Assembly (NCBI RefSeq): GCF_028330985.1
Contig: NZ_JAQMUE010000075.1
Coordinates: 1-64,000 of the forward strand
DNA from: Roseofilum reptotaenium CS-1145
Lineage (GTDB): Bacteria > Cyanobacteriota > Cyanobacteriia > Cyanobacteriales > Desertifilaceae
Direction of reading: 5' to 3'
DNA length: 64,000 nt
Shown here: positions 28,064 to 37,388 of the stretch, in pieces
Numbering within the stretch: the stretch's first letter is position 1
How the letters are laid out: each line of letters opens with the position of its first letter
Program-made: the position numbers and the translations under genes
Notes under the pieces: generated by a model
What the model saw: the letters and a program-made list of their open reading frames with translations, nothing else
Databases searched by the model: none
Told to the model about the DNA's origin: nothing

Positions 28064-28792
28064 TTACCGTTGGAAATTATCACCTAAATAATATTGTCGC
28101 ACTCTGGGATCTTCATAGAGTTCTTCCGCATTACCAGAGGCAAGGATTTCCCCATCGCGCATGATGTAGGCTCGATCCGTAATGGCGAGGGTTTCGCGGA
28201 CGTTGTGATCGGTGATCACAATTCCCAGATGGCGATCGCGCAGCTTGGCGACGAGGGTTTGAATTTCGGAGACGGCGATCGGATCGACACCAGCGAAGGG
28301 TTCATCTAAAAAGAGAAATTTAGGCCCATCTTTACCCGCCGCTAGAACTCTAGCTAATTCGGTGCGTCGGCGCTCTCCTCCTGAAACCTTAATCCCTTTA
28401 GTCTGGGCAACGGTTTGTAGACGAAACTCTTCGAGCAGTTTTTCCGTGCGCCAGTGCCATTCCCGGCGCGGGACTTGGGTTTGTTCCAAAACCAGTAAGA
28501 TATTCTCACGCACGGTGAGATAGCGAAAAATACTCGCCTCTTGAGGCAAATAGCCAATACCGAGTTTAGCGCGTTCGGAAATAGAGAGGGCGGTAATATC
28601 GCGATCGCCGAGCCAAATTTTACCTTGACTGGGTTTTTCTAAGCCGGTTCCCATATAAAAGGTGGTGGTTTTTCCAGCTCCATTGGGCCCAAGTAATCCC
28701 ACAACTTCTCCTTGTGCTACAGAGAGATAGACGCGATTAACCACCATTCGTTGTCCATAGGATTTATGAACGTTATCCAATACCAACTTCAC
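28064..28792 (-). CDS. lptB: LPS export ABC transporter ATPase LptB
   Basis: 242 residues; Walker A GPNGAGKTT, signature VSGGERRRTELARVLA, Walker B FLFLDEPFAGVDP and the switch His in TDHNV. The short, stand-alone ATPase form and the neighbours lptA and lptF/G fix it as LptB. Upstream of the permease by 27 bp, probably one operon. Confidence 0.94.
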   Translation of the reverse strand: MKLVLDNVHKSYGQRMVVNRVYLSVAQGEVVGLLGPNGAGKTTTFYMGTGLEKPSQGKIWLGDRDITALSISERAKLGIGYLPQEASIFRYLTVRENILLVLEQTQVPRREWHWRTEKLLEEFRLQTVAQTKGIKVSGGERRRTELARVLAAGKDGPKFLFLDEPFAGVDPIAVSEIQTLVAKLRDRHLGIVITDHNVRETLAITDRAYIMRDGEILASGNAEELYEDPRVRQYYLGDNFQR

Positions 28793-28928
28793 AATATTTG
28801 CCCATAAAACTTGTTTTGAATTGCCAGCACTGACCGATTAACTATACCAGATCGGGTTAAAGTATCTGTACAGAAGCTTTGTGTACTCCTAACTCATAAT
28901 AGAACCCATAACCTATTCCCTATTCTCT

Positions 28929-28941
28929 AGCGCATAGTGCT
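28929..28941. repeat. AGCGC-ATA-GTGCT palindrome copy
   Basis: Hairpin copy overlapping the end of lptA, preceded by ACCTATTCCCTATTCTCT, again the heptamer-like companion. Confidence 0.6.
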
Positions 28942-29404
28942 ACAAATCGGGAGTTGGGGGTAGGGGAGCCGGATTACCTGCGTTATCGGTGGATTCCGGA
29001 ACAATATAAATTGCTTCGACTTGTTGCCCTTGGCTCTGGGGTAGGGCGACAAAACGACCTTCATCAATTAGATAAGTAACCGTTTCTCCTCTGATGCTAT
29101 TGCCTTCTTGGAGAACATAGACGTTACCACTCAGGACAATCCGCCGTTCGCGGCTAAAATATTGAGCTTGGGCGGCTGTCGCTTGAATATTGCGGGCTGG
29201 ATAGAGGACTTGTACATTACCCCTGGCGGTAAGGACACCGGTTCTAGCATTGGCTTCTTGGATGTCTGCTCGCAAAGTGATAGCCCGATTTTGGCTATTT
29301 TGGGAATAGGCAGCCGGTAGGCGAGTGATTCCTAGAGCAATGGGGATCATTAGGGCTAATGTGCCCACTAAGTGACCCCAATGGGGCGATCGCAAGGTTT
29401 TCAT
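28940..29404 (-). CDS. lptA: LptA/OstA-like periplasmic LPS carrier
   Basis: 154 residues from ATG 29404 (MKTLRSPHWGHLVGTLALMI). Signal peptide of about 33 residues, then the OstA-type beta-jellyroll: ITLRADIQEANARTGVLTAR, GNVQVLYP, QAQYFSRERRIVLSGNVYVL. Binds LPS and bridges inner and outer membranes. GTG 29410 is an alternative start. First gene of the lptA-lptB-lptF/G run. Confidence 0.88.
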   Translation of the reverse strand: MKTLRSPHWGHLVGTLALMIPIALGITRLPAAYSQNSQNRAITLRADIQEANARTGVLTARGNVQVLYPARNIQATAAQAQYFSRERRIVLSGNVYVLQEGNSIRGETVTYLIDEGRFVALPQSQGQQVEAIYIVPESTDNAGNPAPLPPTPDL

Positions 29405-29511
29405 AAGCACTATGTTCTCTTGGCTGGGTTGGTTTCTCTTTTTCTTTACCTAGGATACTGTAACCGGAAAGGGAGTGTGGAGTTTCGGGGGTTCACATCA
29501 ATAGGGAGAGG

Positions 29512-29619
29512 GTGCAAAACTCAGTTACGCTGAAAACCTTGACTCGAACTTTTGGGCTATCCCCATTTGAACTGAGTATTTTACTCAGTTGTACTGGACA
29601 AGCTATTAACGGGACTTGA
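29512..29619 (+). pseudogene. Remnant of a second eCIS-type AAA+ ATPase gene
   Basis: In one frame it reads VQNSVTLKTLTRTFGLSPFE followed by LSILLSCTGQAINGT and stop. This aligns without gaps to VQNLGTLKNLSQTFALSPFE and VSILLCCAGQAID of the intact ATPase (from 32644). Everything before and after is lost. It lies on the other side of the effector gene pair, in the same direction as the intact copy. Confidence 0.85.
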
Positions 29620-29772
29620 ACAAACACTTCATCTAAAATCACCTGTAATCCTTGCCCTGACTCGATGGGTACTCGATCGATGTGAAAGCCTTGTTCTGTA
29701 AGCTTTGAACCAGATATCAGCGCTGATTTTTGTCTCAGTTCTGTTAGATGAAACAGCCTACTACGGACTCAC
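29620..29772. other. Spacer with possible minus-strand coding remnant
   Basis: The minus strand is open across this stretch and includes TEQGFHIDRVPIESGQGLQV and ILDEVFVQVP, which look like real protein but match nothing I can name and have no start nearby. It may be another broken gene of the injection-system locus. Confidence 0.3.
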
Positions 29773-30483
29773 TCAATCCAAATAGTCAGGAATATAGGCC
29801 AAAGACGGAGCGCCTAAGCTGCTCATCAGTAAAGCTTGCGAAATCGGCAAGCCTCCCTCGCACAGCTCACTGAGTTCGGCAAAGCATCTTTCACTATATG
29901 TTCTACTTGAGTCATCAATTGCACCCGAGCAGGCGGCTTGGTAAATAAGGTCAAGTGCCTGTTGAACTCCAAAGACTTTGACTAAAGCGACAAGGGCATT
30001 ATGGCGCAGTAAGTCATCCGGTTTGTTCAATTGATCGAGTAACTGTTCCACATCTTCAGGTTGCAAAAGTTCCAAAACTGAGACGCTCGCACGAGCTGCA
30101 AGCACTTGGCTGCCCTCTTGGATTTCAGAGATCAGCAGTGTTTTCAGCTTAGTGCGATCTGCTGACTCTAGGTTTTGGACGTTGATGTCTTGCACGCCAA
30201 CGATCGCCGCCAGTCTTAAGTAAGCGTCTTCATCCTGTTCGAGACCTCGGATTAAGGATTTGACCTGATCCTCTGTAGCCAGTAGCTCCGGGTGAAACAA
30301 AAGGTTCGCTACAGCTTTAGAATCATCCCAACGGTTCATAATAGAAGCGATCGCCGCTCGATCATCCGGGTCTGGATTGCCCAAAGCTATACGAGCATCT
30401 ACGGCTGTGGAGCGATTTTCTGCTGACAAGAAAGAATGCAATACTGTTGATATAGCCACTAGGGTACTACTCCTCGTTTCCAT
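29773..30483 (-). CDS. HEAT-like repeat protein overlapping the effector gene
   Basis: 236 residues of short helical pairs (YLRLAAIVGVQDINVQNLES, LRHNALVALVKVFGVQQALD) typical of HEAT/ARM solenoids, without signal peptide. Its start overlaps the 3' end of the effector gene by 17 bp, so the two are translationally coupled. Position and size suggest a chaperone, adaptor or immunity partner of the effector. That is inference; I do not recognise the family. Confidence 0.65.
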   Translation of the reverse strand: METRSSTLVAISTVLHSFLSAENRSTAVDARIALGNPDPDDRAAIASIMNRWDDSKAVANLLFHPELLATEDQVKSLIRGLEQDEDAYLRLAAIVGVQDINVQNLESADRTKLKTLLISEIQEGSQVLAARASVSVLELLQPEDVEQLLDQLNKPDDLLRHNALVALVKVFGVQQALDLIYQAACSGAIDDSSRTYSERCFAELSELCEGGLPISQALLMSSLGAPSLAYIPDYLD

Positions 30484-32278
30484 GCATAGACTCTAAGAAC
30501 TTAGGTAGGCCTGTGTACTTATTACCATCTTTATCTTCAATGGTTACGTTCGTCATGTCGATCCCACGCGCTTGCATCGCCAGACATAGCCGGGCAAGAT
30601 GGGCCGTTGTTGGTTTATAGTGTCCGCTGAAGCCCCGCACCTTTTCCAGTGTCCCTGCGTTTGCTACGATCATTCCAGCCGTATCTACAGGCAATCCACT
30701 GAGGAATGATGAGTGTTGAATAACTTTTTTCACGTTATCCTGAACACTAACGTCGCCCTTCTTAGCCGAGAAGAGTTCTCCATCCGACATAACGATTGCA
30801 TCGCCACCGCCATCAGTTGTAAGGAGCGTTTGCTCGGTCCCTTTATAGACCATTCCACCCCCGAAGTGAAGCTGGGTGTCCGCACGGGCTTGGTCATCTA
30901 GATATTCAGTGCTATGGGCAGTTGTGTTAGGATTGAATTTCTTGCGCTTTTCTAGAGCTTGTTCCATCTCCCGATCTACATACTCGTTTAGGCTCAACTC
31001 TGAATCGGACGCAACCCAATTTTTCACATACCTTGTTGCCCCTTGCCATTGCCGAGTTAGTACAGCCTCCATCACATAGTTGAGGTTTGTCAGCCTCAAC
31101 TGTCCCCCTTGGTTTCCAAGCACCTCACAAATTCGAGAGCGCAGCGTCTCTTCTTTATTCCAAATGCCCGCCATCGTACTCTGTTCATCTTCCTTGAGGT
31201 GCGCCCATAAAACAGCAGCTTCGTCGGCTCCACTTCGCGGCGTTACCTCCGGTGCTTCATCTGTGGACAAACGAACATGCAAGATCTCGCCAACAAGCTT
31301 CATTTCTTGTATGAGTTTAGCTTCGAGGGGCCTGAAATATTGCTCCTTGAGTCGGTTACTCTTCCAGTAGTTATCTCCTTTTTTATCGAGTTCGGTGAAC
31401 CTCTTGCGAAGCTCGAGGAGAATTTTAAAAGCACCTGCGTTATCGTTGTCTTGCCTCTTTTGTTCGTAACTGTTTTTCTTCTTGCCATAGTTCTTGGCTG
31501 AAAGTGTTCCAGACCACGTAGTTTTTTCTTTACGGGCATTCGCTTTCATCGTCGTGTATTCTTGGGTGGTAGCCAGAGCGCGTTGGATGGTGGGCTTTGT
31601 ACTACTTTGCTGAACTACATGGGTTAACTCATGGGCAATTAGCTTTTGTCCTCTCTGGCTCCCTGGTTGATATTCCCCACTCTTAAAAAATACATCTTGC
31701 CCTGTTGTAAATGCTTTGGCTTGAATCGATTCATTTAGGCGATCGGCACGACTATCGGTATGAACACGCACCCCAGAAAAATCTGCGTTCATAGCGGTTC
31801 CCATAGAGCGCTGTAAGCCTTCCTGTAAGGGTTTTCCAGTTCCTCTAGCTCGATGAATGGAAGATTCTAATTCTGTTGATGCTTCTCCTGTAGCGATCGC
31901 CTCTTGCCGTTGTACCATCGGTTTCATTTGCATCTCCTCATCCCCTTCTGGTCCCATTTCCCGTTGCAGAGTGGATGGGGTTTGAGGCGTATGTATCGTT
32001 TCTACTACATCTTGCGCCACTTGATCGGCTTGTTGTTCATAGGGATCGTGGGGTTGTCCGATCTCTAATTTGGCTTGTACTCCGGCTGAGTACCGCAGTC
32101 GCTCTAGAGGACTAGATTTGCGACTCTCACTGGGTTTCCACTCCGGGAGTTCGCTGCCTGTTTTCCTCTGTATCTTGGGTTGTACAACTGGGGGAACAGC
32201 ATACTGAGGCGCTTTTTCTTTTTGTGCCAATAGAGATTGGCGGGGCGAAATTCGGGTTTGGCGGCGGCGAGGATTCAT
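30467..32278 (-). CDS. eCIS-associated DUF4157 effector with plant IQM-like C-terminal domain
   Basis: 603 residues. Residues 1-140 are a polar leader with Pro/Gln-rich stretches and HDPYEQQADQVA. Residues about 147-225 are DUF4157, including FSGVRVHTDSRAD, KAFTTGQDVFF and the metalloprotease-like IAHELTHVVQQ (HExxH at 216-220). DUF4157 is a marker of cargo carried by extracellular contractile injection systems. After a helical middle, the C-terminus (about 495-595) contains VIQHSSFLSGLPV, AGMIVANAGTLEKV and FSGHYKPTTAHL. This pattern (HSSF...AG...G.L...SGHY.P) is the one I know from plant IQM calmodulin-binding proteins and some bacterial effectors. No contractile tube, sheath or baseplate gene is in the window. 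Confidence 0.85.
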   Translation of the reverse strand: MNPRRRQTRISPRQSLLAQKEKAPQYAVPPVVQPKIQRKTGSELPEWKPSESRKSSPLERLRYSAGVQAKLEIGQPHDPYEQQADQVAQDVVETIHTPQTPSTLQREMGPEGDEEMQMKPMVQRQEAIATGEASTELESSIHRARGTGKPLQEGLQRSMGTAMNADFSGVRVHTDSRADRLNESIQAKAFTTGQDVFFKSGEYQPGSQRGQKLIAHELTHVVQQSSTKPTIQRALATTQEYTTMKANARKEKTTWSGTLSAKNYGKKKNSYEQKRQDNDNAGAFKILLELRKRFTELDKKGDNYWKSNRLKEQYFRPLEAKLIQEMKLVGEILHVRLSTDEAPEVTPRSGADEAAVLWAHLKEDEQSTMAGIWNKEETLRSRICEVLGNQGGQLRLTNLNYVMEAVLTRQWQGATRYVKNWVASDSELSLNEYVDREMEQALEKRKKFNPNTTAHSTEYLDDQARADTQLHFGGGMVYKGTEQTLLTTDGGGDAIVMSDGELFSAKKGDVSVQDNVKKVIQHSSFLSGLPVDTAGMIVANAGTLEKVRGFSGHYKPTTAHLARLCLAMQARGIDMTNVTIEDKDGNKYTGLPKFLESMHGNEE

Positions 32279-32425
32279 GATGAAGATGAAGACAGAGGAG
32301 TTTACCCTTTAGTATAAGGGATGATTTAAGCATTCTCCAAGATGCGAAATTCATCGATTGTGTGTCGAGCTATTAAGTCAATGCAACAGATATGATGGGA
32401 AACAGATAAGACTGCAATCTGGATT

Positions 32426-34456
32426 ATGAAAGTTGAGCCAATGAGCGATCTCCACCCCCCCCTTACAGACGCTCAAGACCTGGAAACCCAGGTCATTAAG
32501 AACCCAGAATCTCTGATCGATCCTTTGATTGAAGCGATCTCCATTATTCGATCTTTTCTCCATCTCTACATTGCCCAGAAACAAGGGGAAGAGGGGGTGG
32601 AGTTTCTCGATCCTCTCCCGGATCTCGAAGCAATCAAACGAATGGTGCAAAACTTAGGTACTCTCAAAAATTTAAGCCAAACGTTTGCCCTATCCCCATT
32701 TGAAGTCAGTATTTTACTCTGTTGTGCGGGACAAGCCATCGATCCAGACTTTCCGAATCTGTTGGCGATCGCCCACAATAATCCTGACTGCAATTATCCC
32801 ACATTTCAACTCGCCCTAGAGTGTTTGCCCCAACCCCATTGGGATGCTTTTACCGAAACTCGTCCCCTGCGAAAATGGCAACTGATTCATTATGCTACCA
32901 GTCCAGAAGTAACCCGTGCCTGTTTGCAAATTGATGAAGCCATTTTGCACTATTTAATGGGAGAATCCTATCACGATCCCGTTCTGGCAGCAGCCCTTAA
33001 CCCAGTTCAAACCTTAACCACAACGGTTCTGCAACCTTCTTATGAGACGATTATCCATCAAGTGGTGTCTGTATTTGAGGGGAATTCTAGGACTCAACCG
33101 ATTATCCAATTATGTGGCCCGCTCAGGGAATCACAGGCAGAAATAGCGACCCAGATTAGCCAATCTTTAGACTTTCCCCTCTATCGTCTACCCAGTGATG
33201 CTATTCCCAAAGAGCGGCAGAATCTGCAACGGTTAGTGATGCGTTGGCAGCGCTGGTGTGCCCTTTCACCGAGTTTGTTATGGGTAGAGGTGAATGAATC
33301 GGAAACAGCAGAAAGCCGCCCCTCACTTTTGTCTCCCTTTTTACAGTCTCTTCAAGTCCCAGTTCTCGTTGCTACCGATGAACGGTTACCCCTCCCCCAT
33401 ACCATGAACTTTGATGTAGAAGCCTTGCAATATGGGGAACAACTGGGACTGTGGCAAAAAGCATGGCAAGATTATCCAGAAGATTTAGAGCCATATTTGT
33501 CATCCTTAGCGGCTCAATTTCGCTTATCGGCAATGATGATTGAAACCGCTAGTGCAGTCGTGCGATCGCAGCTCGATTTATCTCCTAAAGTCATCAGTGA
33601 GAGACTTTGGGAGTTTTGTCGGTTGCAAGCCAGACCGGAATTAGAAGGATTAGCGCAACGTATTGACGTGAGAACCACTTGGGAAGACTTCGTACTTCCG
33701 GAGCGAGAAAAAGGGCTTTTGCAGCAAATTCTGATTCATGTGCGCCGACAGGCAACCGTCTATCAAAATTGGGGGTTTGCGGCCAAAAATCAGCGCGGGT
33801 TGGGGTTAACGGCGTTATTTGCCGGAACCAGTGGCACAGGCAAAACAACGGCGGCTGAAGTGTTGGCGCATGAACTACATTTAGATTTATTTAGGATTGA
33901 TTTAAGTGCGGTAATGAGCAAGTATATTGGCGAAACGGAGAAGAATTTACGCCGTATTTTTGATGCCGCAGAAAAGGGGGGAGGGATTTTACTCTTTGAT
34001 GAAGCGGATGCCCTATTTGGTTCGCGCACGGAAGTGAAAGATAGCCACGATCGCCACGCCAATATTGAAGTAAGTTATTTGTTACAGAGAATGGAAGCTT
34101 ATCAAGGATTAGCGATTTTAACCACTAACTTTAAGGATAACTTAGATCGAGCTTTTATACGTCGCCTACGTTTTATTGTTAATTTCCCCTATCCAAAAGC
34201 GCCAGAGCGCAGTCAAATTTGGCAGCGTGTTTTTCCCAAGCAAACTCCGACAGAGGGCTTGAATTTTAAGAAATTGGGACAATTGGATGTTACCGGCGGA
34301 AATATTAAATCGATCGCGCTAAATGCAGCCTTTTTAGCTGCTGATGCTGAAGAACCGGTAAAAATGAAGCATATTTTGGAAGCGACGAGAACAGAATATT
34401 TGAAATGGGGGCGATCGCTCACTCGTGCTGAAACTCAGGGTTGGGATCTCTCTTGA
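32426..34456 (+). CDS. eCIS-type AAA+ ATPase
   Basis: 676 residues. A long N-terminal helical region (ETQVIKNPESLIDPLIEAIS, ALSPFEVSILLCCAGQ) and a degenerate first ATPase-like domain precede an active AAA+ domain: Walker A GTSGTGKTT (467-475), Walker B ILLFDEADA (about 520-528), sensor-1 LTTN and arginine-finger region LDRAFIRRLR. This two-part architecture is that of the ATPase found in nearly all eCIS loci (Afp15/Pvc15 type), thought to load or remodel cargo. It is divergent from the effector gene, sharing a 147-bp control region. Start at 32426 or at Met6. Confidence 0.88.
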   Translation: MKVEPMSDLHPPLTDAQDLETQVIKNPESLIDPLIEAISIIRSFLHLYIAQKQGEEGVEFLDPLPDLEAIKRMVQNLGTLKNLSQTFALSPFEVSILLCCAGQAIDPDFPNLLAIAHNNPDCNYPTFQLALECLPQPHWDAFTETRPLRKWQLIHYATSPEVTRACLQIDEAILHYLMGESYHDPVLAAALNPVQTLTTTVLQPSYETIIHQVVSVFEGNSRTQPIIQLCGPLRESQAEIATQISQSLDFPLYRLPSDAIPKERQNLQRLVMRWQRWCALSPSLLWVEVNESETAESRPSLLSPFLQSLQVPVLVATDERLPLPHTMNFDVEALQYGEQLGLWQKAWQDYPEDLEPYLSSLAAQFRLSAMMIETASAVVRSQLDLSPKVISERLWEFCRLQARPELEGLAQRIDVRTTWEDFVLPEREKGLLQQILIHVRRQATVYQNWGFAAKNQRGLGLTALFAGTSGTGKTTAAEVLAHELHLDLFRIDLSAVMSKYIGETEKNLRRIFDAAEKGGGILLFDEADALFGSRTEVKDSHDRHANIEVSYLLQRMEAYQGLAILTTNFKDNLDRAFIRRLRFIVNFPYPKAPERSQIWQRVFPKQTPTEGLNFKKLGQLDVTGGNIKSIALNAAFLAADAEEPVKMKHILEATRTEYLKWGRSLTRAETQGWDLS

Positions 34457-34477
34457 GCTAAGGTTCATTTTGCTCCA

Positions 34478-35305
34478 TTATCCCTGATTGGCTTCCATTT
34501 TGGCTAAAATTTGTCGAATCATCATTTTATCTTGGGCTTGGGGGAGATAGTACAAATAGTCTTCTAAATCTTGGGTGGCTAAACTCCAGTTGCCTAATTC
34601 ATAGGAGATTAAACCGCGATCGCGCAATTCCATAGGCGCTTGGGGAAATAACAATAAAATCCGTTCAATGGCAGCCAAGGCGCGATCGATTTGATGATTG
34701 TGCAGATAAATCACTTTCAGATTCGTCAGCATTCGCGCTAAAAACTGTCGAGGACTGACAGGGGCTAGATATTTAGGTTTTAATTCTATCGGTTGTCCAT
34801 AAATCTGGGCTAACCGCTTGGCACAATCTTCAGGAAATAAGACTTCTCCTCGATCAAAGGCATCAACAAAAATTCCTACCTCTTCAAAATCAGGACGAAT
34901 CAAAAAATGACCCGGCATTCCAATGCCCACCATAGGAAATTCTAGCCGTTGGGCAAGTTCTAAATAGACTAAAGCCAGGGTGATAGGGATACCCGTACGT
35001 CGGTTAAGGACTTCATTTAAGAAGCTATTGCGCGGATCGTAATAGTCTTCGGTATTCCCTCGAAAACCGAGCTGCTCATACAGATAATCGTTAATCGTTT
35101 GGATAACACGCAAGGGATAGCGCTGACTCGGTAGCTGGCTTTGGATCTCTGCTGCCATGCGATCGAGTTGTTGCAGGTATTCAACCGGGTTGAGTTCAGG
35201 ATAGGCTTCAGCAGCAATGTAAAGGGCTGCCTTGGCTAGGGAGATGGAGGCTTCTGGTTGCTGTATTTCCTGATAGAACTGTTGTCTGGTTCTAGAAAAG
35301 TCCAT
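34478..35305 (-). CDS. SirB1-family transglutaminase-like/TPR protein
   Basis: 275 residues. The N-terminal half has the transglutaminase-like core of the SirB1 family (YYDPRNSFLNEVLNRRTGIP, then VGIGMPGHFLIRPD), the C-terminal part has tetratricopeptide-like helices (ALAAIERILLLFPQAPMELR). Widely conserved, cytosolic, function not firmly established. Converges with the ATPase gene. Confidence 0.85.
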   Translation of the reverse strand: MDFSRTRQQFYQEIQQPEASISLAKAALYIAAEAYPELNPVEYLQQLDRMAAEIQSQLPSQRYPLRVIQTINDYLYEQLGFRGNTEDYYDPRNSFLNEVLNRRTGIPITLALVYLELAQRLEFPMVGIGMPGHFLIRPDFEEVGIFVDAFDRGEVLFPEDCAKRLAQIYGQPIELKPKYLAPVSPRQFLARMLTNLKVIYLHNHQIDRALAAIERILLLFPQAPMELRDRGLISYELGNWSLATQDLEDYLYYLPQAQDKMMIRQILAKMEANQG

Positions 35306-35503
35306 GATCCAAAATTTATTTTTTTCATTTTGTCCTAGTGTGGCATACCTGCACCCATCTGTTGTCTGAAATGCTTGCTAATTATAGGCTTTGTTAATCC
35401 AGACTAAAAAAGTCTGGATTGTTTGACGACCCTTGACCCCCGGTGATACGATGCCAATCGAGGATCAGAAATCGCACGTTAAACAAAGAGGAAGACAAAG
35501 CTT

Positions 35504-36808
35504 ATGACCCTTGCCACTGAAACCCTAAATCAGAGTTCCCAAGCTGCCTGTGAAAAGTTAGTCTGTAAAGAGTGCGGCACAACCTATAAACTCGAAGCCA
35601 AGCATGTGTGTGAAGAATGCTTTGGCCCCCTAGAAGTAAGTTATAACTATGACCGTTTGCGCCAGCAAGTTAGCCGTGAAACTATTGAAGCCGGCCCCAA
35701 CTCCATTTGGCGTTATCGTCAGTTCCTTCCTCTACTGAGCGATAACGTGATTGATGTGGGTACAGGGATGACTCCTCTTCTGAAGGCGAATCGCTTGGCG
35801 CGGCAATTGGGTATCAAAAATCTTTATATTAAAAATGATGCGGTAAACATGCCGACCCTGAGTTTTAAGGATCGGGTGGTCTCGGTTGCCCTATCAAGAG
35901 CGAGAGAATTAGGGTTTTCCACCGTATCTTGTGCGAGTACCGGAAACTTAGCGAATTCTACTGCGGCGATCGCAGCCCATGCTGGTTTAGACTGTTGCGT
36001 ATTTATTCCTGCCGATCTCGAAGCCGGTAAAGTATTGGGAACCCTAATTTACAATCCCACCCTCATGGCCGTCAAAGGCAACTACGATCAAGTCAATCGC
36101 CTCTGTAGCGAAGTTGCCAATACCTACGGCTGGGGATTCGTCAACATTAACCTGCGCCCCTACTACTCCGAAGGCTCCAAAACTCTAGGCTATGAAGTCG
36201 CCGAACAGCTCGGTTGGCAACTGCCCGATCATGTCGTTGCCCCTCTAGCCTCCGGTTCCCTCTACACCAAAATTTACAAAGGCTTCCAAGAATTTATCAA
36301 AGTCGGCTTAGTTGAAGATAAATCGGTACGCTTTAGTGGCGCTCAAGCCGAAGGCTGCTCTCCCATCGCCTCCGCGTTCCGGGAAGGACGGGACTTTATC
36401 GCCCCAGTCAAACCCAACACGATCGCCAAATCGATCGCCATTGGTAACCCCGCCGATGGAGTCTATGCCCTCGATTTAGCCCACAAAACCAATGGTAACA
36501 TCGAATCGGTTACCGATCCTGAAATCATTGACGGCATTAAACTCTTAGCAGAAACCGAAGGCATCTTCACCGAAACCGCAGGCGGAACCACGATCGCCGT
36601 CCTCAAAAAACTGGTCGAAGCCGGTAAAATTGACCCCGATGAAACCACCGTCGCCTACATTACCGGCAACGGCTTGAAAACTCAAGAAGCCGTTCAAGGA
36701 TATGTTGGCGAACCCCTCACCATTGACGCAAATCTAGAAAGCTTTGAACGGGCAATGGAGAGGGCGCGCACCCTCGATCGCCTAGAATGGCAACAAGTAT
36801 TGGTCTAA
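35504..36808 (+). CDS. thrC: Threonine synthase
   Basis: 434 residues, PLP enzyme that converts O-phosphohomoserine to threonine. It has an N-terminal zinc-ribbon-like segment (CKECGTTYKLEAKHVCEECF), the PLP lysine in TLSFKDRVV and the phosphate-binding CASTGNLANSTAA. Good AGGAAG ribosome site. A hairpin CGGGGAAA/TTTCCCCG follows in the gap to the next gene, without a T-run. Confidence 0.95.
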   Translation: MTLATETLNQSSQAACEKLVCKECGTTYKLEAKHVCEECFGPLEVSYNYDRLRQQVSRETIEAGPNSIWRYRQFLPLLSDNVIDVGTGMTPLLKANRLARQLGIKNLYIKNDAVNMPTLSFKDRVVSVALSRARELGFSTVSCASTGNLANSTAAIAAHAGLDCCVFIPADLEAGKVLGTLIYNPTLMAVKGNYDQVNRLCSEVANTYGWGFVNINLRPYYSEGSKTLGYEVAEQLGWQLPDHVVAPLASGSLYTKIYKGFQEFIKVGLVEDKSVRFSGAQAEGCSPIASAFREGRDFIAPVKPNTIAKSIAIGNPADGVYALDLAHKTNGNIESVTDPEIIDGIKLLAETEGIFTETAGGTTIAVLKKLVEAGKIDPDETTVAYITGNGLKTQEAVQGYVGEPLTIDANLESFERAMERARTLDRLEWQQVLV

Positions 36809-36896
36809 ATCCTTAGCCCAATGATTCGTTAAATCCGGAACGGGGAAATTATTTTCCCCGCTATCTCCAAATCACAAAAAGAACAATACTGCAATC

Positions 36897-37169
36897 ATGG
36901 TTAAAGTTTTAATTCCTACCCCTCTACAAAAATACACCAAGGATGAGGCAACCGTAGAAGTACAAGCAGCAACAGTTGCCGAACTTCTTGACGCTTTAGA
37001 AACAAAATGCCCAGGGATTAAACCCCGTATCTGCGACGACTCTGGAAAACCTCGCCGCTTCTTAAATATTTATGTGAAGGAAGAAGACATTCGCTTCTTA
37101 GATGGCACAGCAACACCACTCAACGAAGGGGATGAAGTAAGCATTGTCCCCGCAGTTGCTGGTGGCTAA
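36897..37169 (+). CDS. MoaD/ThiS-family sulfur carrier linked to thrC
   Basis: 90-residue ubiquitin-like protein ending in GG (VPAVAGG), the site of thiocarboxylate formation. The position directly after threonine synthase is conserved in many bacteria and suggests a carrier used in amino-acid or cofactor sulfur transfer (CysO-like), rather than the molybdopterin MoaD itself. Ends at a strong terminator. Confidence 0.85.
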   Translation: MVKVLIPTPLQKYTKDEATVEVQAATVAELLDALETKCPGIKPRICDDSGKPRRFLNIYVKEEDIRFLDGTATPLNEGDEVSIVPAVAGG

Positions 37170-37209
37170 TCTTCTTCTGATCTCACGTGCATGAACTCAA
37201 CTCCATTTT

Positions 37210-37237
37210 CCACAGCCTAAAAAGCTGTGGTTTTTTT
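37210..37237 (+). terminator. Intrinsic terminator of thrC-moaD-like unit
   Basis: CCACAGC (37210-37216) pairs with GCTGTGG (37224-37230), followed by seven T. Confidence 0.92.
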
Positions 37238-37338
37238 ATATAGGGTTTGCTGAACAAGTGATCTATGGAGGCTCAGGAACAGGAAACGATATGTATAGCA
37301 GAAAAGGAGTTGGTTCGGACAGTTAGATGATGGTTTAA

Positions 37339-37388
37339 GGCAATAGGCAACAGGCAATAGGCAACAGGCAATAAGCAATAGGCAATAG
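37339..37388. repeat. CAATAGG/CAACAGG heptamer tandem repeat
   Basis: About seven units of a 7-bp repeat, alternating GGCAATA, GGCAACA and AGCAATA. It is the complement of the array at 188-222. A shorter copy (GATTGCCTATTGCCTAG) at 37498-37513 abuts a partial AGCGC palindrome. Confidence 0.8.

Noticed and set aside
29108-29320. 70-codon ORF opposite lptA
   Set aside because: Shadow of the LptA coding frame.
37339-37388. CRISPR array
   Set aside because: Repeat unit is 7 bp without spacers; it is a short tandem repeat.
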